From Choanephora cucurbitarum (lineage: Eukaryota > Mucoromycota > Mucoromycetes > Mucorales > Choanephoraceae): a stretch of DNA of 64,000 bases. Every line of letters begins with the position of its first letter. Position 1 is the first letter of the stretch. Position numbers and translations under genes: made by a program. Shown here piece by piece: positions 59,172 to 64,000 of the stretch. The notes below the pieces were generated by a model that saw only the letters and a program-made list of their open reading frames with translations, was not told where the DNA came from and searched no databases. Location of the stretch: NCBI GenBank assembly GCA_025331435.1, contig JAIWNI010000006.1, positions 62,001-126,000 on the forward strand, read 5' to 3'.

Positions 59172-60328
59172 ATGAAAGACAGAACTTCAGAATTCTATGC
59201 ACTTGTCGACAGAATTAAAAAGAGAGGCACTGTGAAGGTCAAGCAACAGACCAAAAAGCCTACAGCTGCCTCAGAGTTCTCTCGAATGGCAGCTCAGTTG
59301 GGACGCAACATTGCTTCTACATCTGAGCGACTGGAACAACTGACTTATTGTGAGCTCTCTGTTTGTCTCTGCCTCTTTGTTGCCTCTTATTAACCTTTTG
59401 GGATTATTTTAATTAGTAACTAAATCCCATGCCAATCCAACTGAGATTAATGCAAGTTGAAGAGAAAAAAAGAATATTATAAGTAGATAGAAATCAAAGA
59501 CTGACTACTTTCTTTAGACCTTAACGCAGTCCATCAAACAAGATATCACTAAACTAAATCAACGTATTAGAATATTACAATCCGTGAAAGATGGTCAAAC
59601 CAAAGGATCCAAACAGGCTTCTGAACATTCAAATAATGTGGTCACTTCTCTACAGAATAAATTAGCCATGGCTTCTTTAGGGTTTAAAGATATCTTAGAA
59701 GCAGAGGTAGAGGAATAGTCATTCATTTAGTGTATTGTAGGGGCAGGCTAACTGTTATTCTTACTTGAATAGATGCAACCTACACCCTCAGGTAAGAACG
59801 TTTACTCTTTTTTCGTTTCTGTCTCTTTTTGTTTTCATTAAATAGACTACACTAGCATCATCATCTCCTCAACCTCGTAGACGAGTAAATGCAGCCATAC
59901 ATCATGCTAAACCTATAGAAGAAGAAGTATCATCGCCGCAATCGCTTGGTATACCCATGATATCTGCCCAGCAACAACAAGAGCAGATCATAAGTCAAGA
60001 TCGACATATCGAGTCTCGAACACACGCCATGGAAGCTATTGAGAGTACGATTGCCGAACTAGGAGGCATCTTTCAACAGCTAGCCACCATGGTAGCAGAG
60101 CAGCGAGAGACTATCCAACGGTAAATGATAGGTAGTTCAATCACAAGCGCTTAAACTTACTTTCATGATAGAATTGATCAAAATACGGATGATATTGAGA
60201 TGAATGTGATGAGCGCACAGACTGAATTGTTAAAATACTATCAAAATATGATGTCCAATCGAGGATTAGTGATCAAAGTGTTTCTAACTATTGTCTTCTT
60301 CTTTTTCGTATTTACCATGATCACTTAG
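59172..60328 (+). CDS. SED5: syntaxin-5/Sed5-like Golgi SNARE
   Basis: Qa-SNARE for ER-Golgi fusion, about 300 residues. It starts with the Sly1-binding type N-terminus MKDRTSEFYALVDRIKKRG, has SEFSRMAAQLGRNIASTSER, an Habc segment (LTQSIKQDITKLNQRIRILQ), the SNARE motif (QEQIISQDRHIESRTHAMEA, ESTIAELGGIFQQLATMVAE, IDQNTDDIEMNVMSAQTELL) and a C-terminal membrane anchor (VIKVFLTIVFFFFVFTMIT). Exon 2 is 35 nt (59417-59451), and the intron after it (59452-59517) starts with GC, not GT. The join between 59706 and 59846 is uncertain: direct splicing keeps frame, while a 19-nt exon with good borders inside would break it. Confidence 0.92.
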
Positions 60329-61495
60329 AAGGAAAAAGAAAGAAGATGAGCTAAATAAAATAAGACTAAAGATCCAGTTCTTGTTGTATTTAAACTTGGA
60401 GTAGCCTAAACTAATGACCCACCTTCACAACCATACTTGCCGTAAATAACTGTTGTATTTTTTCTACTGGGCAACAGTATGGTTCTGGCTCTTTTTTCTC
60501 ATGTTCCTAAGAACATGGATACATACTTTTTTTATACGTAAAGTCAGAATTTATTCTTTAAGCTTCATTTTAGAGATGGACTAAAACTGTCTGATAAAAA
60601 GATTAATTTGGAAGCATAGGGTTAGTTGATGAAAACAAGTTCCTGAGCCAATTCGCATTCATATAGTATAGTTTTGGTAAGCACTTTCTCTTTTCTCAAA
60701 CTCACATTGGATCAGAATAAAATTACTGTTGTAGGTTTGTATTACTTCTTTGTTTGATCAGTCTGAATAAGTTTTATCAAAATACCATACTCTTGGTGGC
60801 TTGCAGTTTGATTTGCCTTGAAGACCTTAGGTTATATTACTATTTTTCTAGACCGAGATCCTATATGGTATGCGTGTGTGAAATCCCTCTTTTTCTCTTA
60901 CTCTTTGTGAGTCAAAGGAGCTCGTCTAACATATGCATATGCTTGAGGCAAACGTCTCTACCTAAATTAGAGCATACGAATTTGTAGCTCCATTCGTTGT
61001 CATCATTAATGGAGAGTTTTTGAAAGCCGAAGGAGATGAATGTTCTAAAGACTTGGTTCTAATAACTTCAGCCATATTAATGCTTGTTACCACCCAATTG
61101 AATCTTTAACGGGTATAGGTATCTGATCTGTAAAGACTTCAGCTGTCTTTCTTATTTTTGATTTTCAAGTCTCATTCATGCTCTAAGTCAACACTATTGA
61201 TGCGAGGTGAAAGAGATTTAAATGAATAAAATCGGTTGCTTTTATCATATTTAAGTTTACTTGTAAAAACTGGTTAAAAGTCTCAATTCAAAAAAGAGAG
61301 AAAGAATGTTTATTGCTGTGTTCTATCTAGAGCTATAGGATATGCTGTCCTTGAATAAAGAAGTGTCCTTTTTATATCTGTGCCTAAAATTGTCTTCATT
61401 GGCCATTGTTTGAATTTTTTATTTTTTTTTTTTATTTTTGCTTTTTCAAACTAATTTCCGGAAATAGTGTTTCTTTCTCCATTGTTTAAGCAACT
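60329..61495. other. intergenic region, about 1.2 kb
   Basis: Between SED5 and the SAP/polyQ gene, both plus strand. AT-rich; short frames have no motif. T-rich runs at 61417-61438 precede the ATG at 61496. Confidence 0.5.
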
Positions 61496-63110
<1,615 letters not shown>

Positions 63111-64000
63111 ATTAGACTTGTCCGTTTTTCTTTTTAGAAATAAAGAAACGATTGACATGAAGCTAGAGAAACAAAAATAAGGTTGTAGAGTGCGATAGAT
63201 AGAAAGGTCTTTTTTATGCAGCGTGTCACTTTTTTTTTGCAACCCAGCTTAATTTTGTTCCCGCCAATTTAGTAACATTTCAATCTTGTCTCTGTTTCAT
63301 AAGGAAAGCTTTCCTTATGAAACAAATAGTTCTTTTCTTACTTGCTAACTTATGACTTCTGTCTTTGCTGTATCGTTAAGGTAGTAGAGAGAGAGAGATG
63401 CATACCACAGTAAGGCTCCAATTCGGCGAAGTCGTTACAAGATAGGATATTTTTCTATTTATATTAAAAAGATGGCTTTGTACCATAAAAGGTGTTGAAT
63501 CGAAATAAGCAGAGGAAGCTTTGTTTGATAAGGTTCATTCTGTCATCAATGTTACACATCATCATTGTCGTAGGTTTAAAAAGGAAAAATCCATAATGTC
63601 AAGAATGACACTCTAACTAAGAAACACGACACTATGGCTTGAACTTGGTTTTGCTTTCTATGCATTTGTCCCTCTCTCTTTCTTTTTCCTTTCTGGCTTT
63701 GTGTGCGCCATGACCAACTATGTCATATAATTTACTTTTTTTTTTTTTGGAAAATCTTCTGAACACAAAAGAAAGTGAAACCAATTTACCTTTTTATACC
63801 CGAAAGCCTTTTGCCTGCTTTTTTTCCCAGTTTCTCTTTTTTAAACTACTTTTGCAATAGAAAAAAAAGCTACACAGGCCGATCTGAACAAATGGAAGTA
63901 GAATAGTCTCAAATTAAGCCAATCAGATCAGATTTCAAATGGAAATCAAAAATACCCGATTTGTACATTTGGTAATGCAGTACCTGAAAAAATTTCGTGT
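63111..64000. other. region after the last gene, 0.9 kb
   Basis: AT-rich sequence downstream of the SAP/polyQ gene up to the window edge. It holds a long perfect palindrome (63293-63324) and a T-rich run near 63735-63749. No coding sequence is supported; a gene could begin beyond the edge. Confidence 0.45.
63293..63324. repeat. perfect 32-bp palindrome
   Basis: The arm TGTTTCATAAGGAAAG is followed directly by its exact reverse complement, with no spacer, centred on AAGCTT. It lies about 180 bp after the stop of the SAP/polyQ gene. It could be a protein-binding site, a transcript hairpin at a 3' end, or a scar of an excised element. Confidence 0.85.

Overview
The window is nuclear DNA from a fungus, most likely an early-diverging one of the Mucoromycotina (Mucorales type). 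Genes are split by many short GT-AG introns (about 40-110 nt). Intergenic DNA is AT-rich and full of poly-A/T and CT tracts, and many start codons follow a long pyrimidine run. The gene set mixes yeast-like genes (vacuolar aspartic protease, Abd1, Fcp1, Pfa4, Sed5, Cog5) with genes better known from animals (CLPB/SKD3-type AAA protein with ankyrin repeats, FAM72, RBM18, ESS2/DGCR14, a MiT/TFE-like bHLH-zipper). A secreted aspartic-protease fragment and decayed LINE-like retroelements fit Mucorales. The species assignment is inference.

Layout. 0.2-4.7 kb, minus strand: long-form tRNase Z, a small membrane protein and a cyclophilin. 6.3-17.6 kb, plus strand: a class-II DYRK kinase, RAD51, a mitochondrial SKD3-like disaggregase, a phosphoesterase-like/RRM fusion and a vacuolar proteinase A homologue. 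17.6-19.7 kb, minus: mRNA cap methyltransferase and a coiled-coil protein. 20.5-21.2 kb: a 74-residue protein and a 25-residue ribosomal protein eL41-like gene whose start codon is split by an intron. 22.7 kb: aspartic protease relic. 23.8-25.8 kb, minus: Fcp1 CTD phosphatase. 26.3-31.2 kb: decayed retroelement and unidentified pseudogene sequence. 31.8 and 34.8 kb: two copies, in opposite orientation, of one small TIR element (MITE). 33.6-38.1 kb, plus: mitochondrial acylcarnitine carrier followed by carnitine acetyltransferase, a functional pair. 39-40.3 kb, minus: ESS2. 43.2-44.4 kb, plus: exo-1,3-beta-glucanase. 44.6-51.6 kb, minus: FAM72, Pfa4-type palmitoyltransferase, bHLH-zipper factor and RBM18. 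55.6-63.1 kb, plus: COG5, syntaxin-5/Sed5 and a SAP-domain polyglutamine protein.

Most genes are ordinary housekeeping genes and I do not see a clearly new multi-gene system. The items most worth a second look are: the RAD51 promoter (RFX X-box inside an inverted repeat, beside an E2F/MBF-like site) together with unusual substitutions in RAD51 itself; the SKD3-like protein in a fungus; the eL41-like microgene; the acylcarnitine carrier/acetyltransferase pair with its dual targeting signals; the MITE pair; a GC-AG intron in Sed5; and a hidden last exon of the polyQ/SAP gene. I saw no rRNA, tRNA or CRISPR array, but tRNA detection by eye is weak. Exon boundaries are read by eye from reading-frame continuity and splice consensus.
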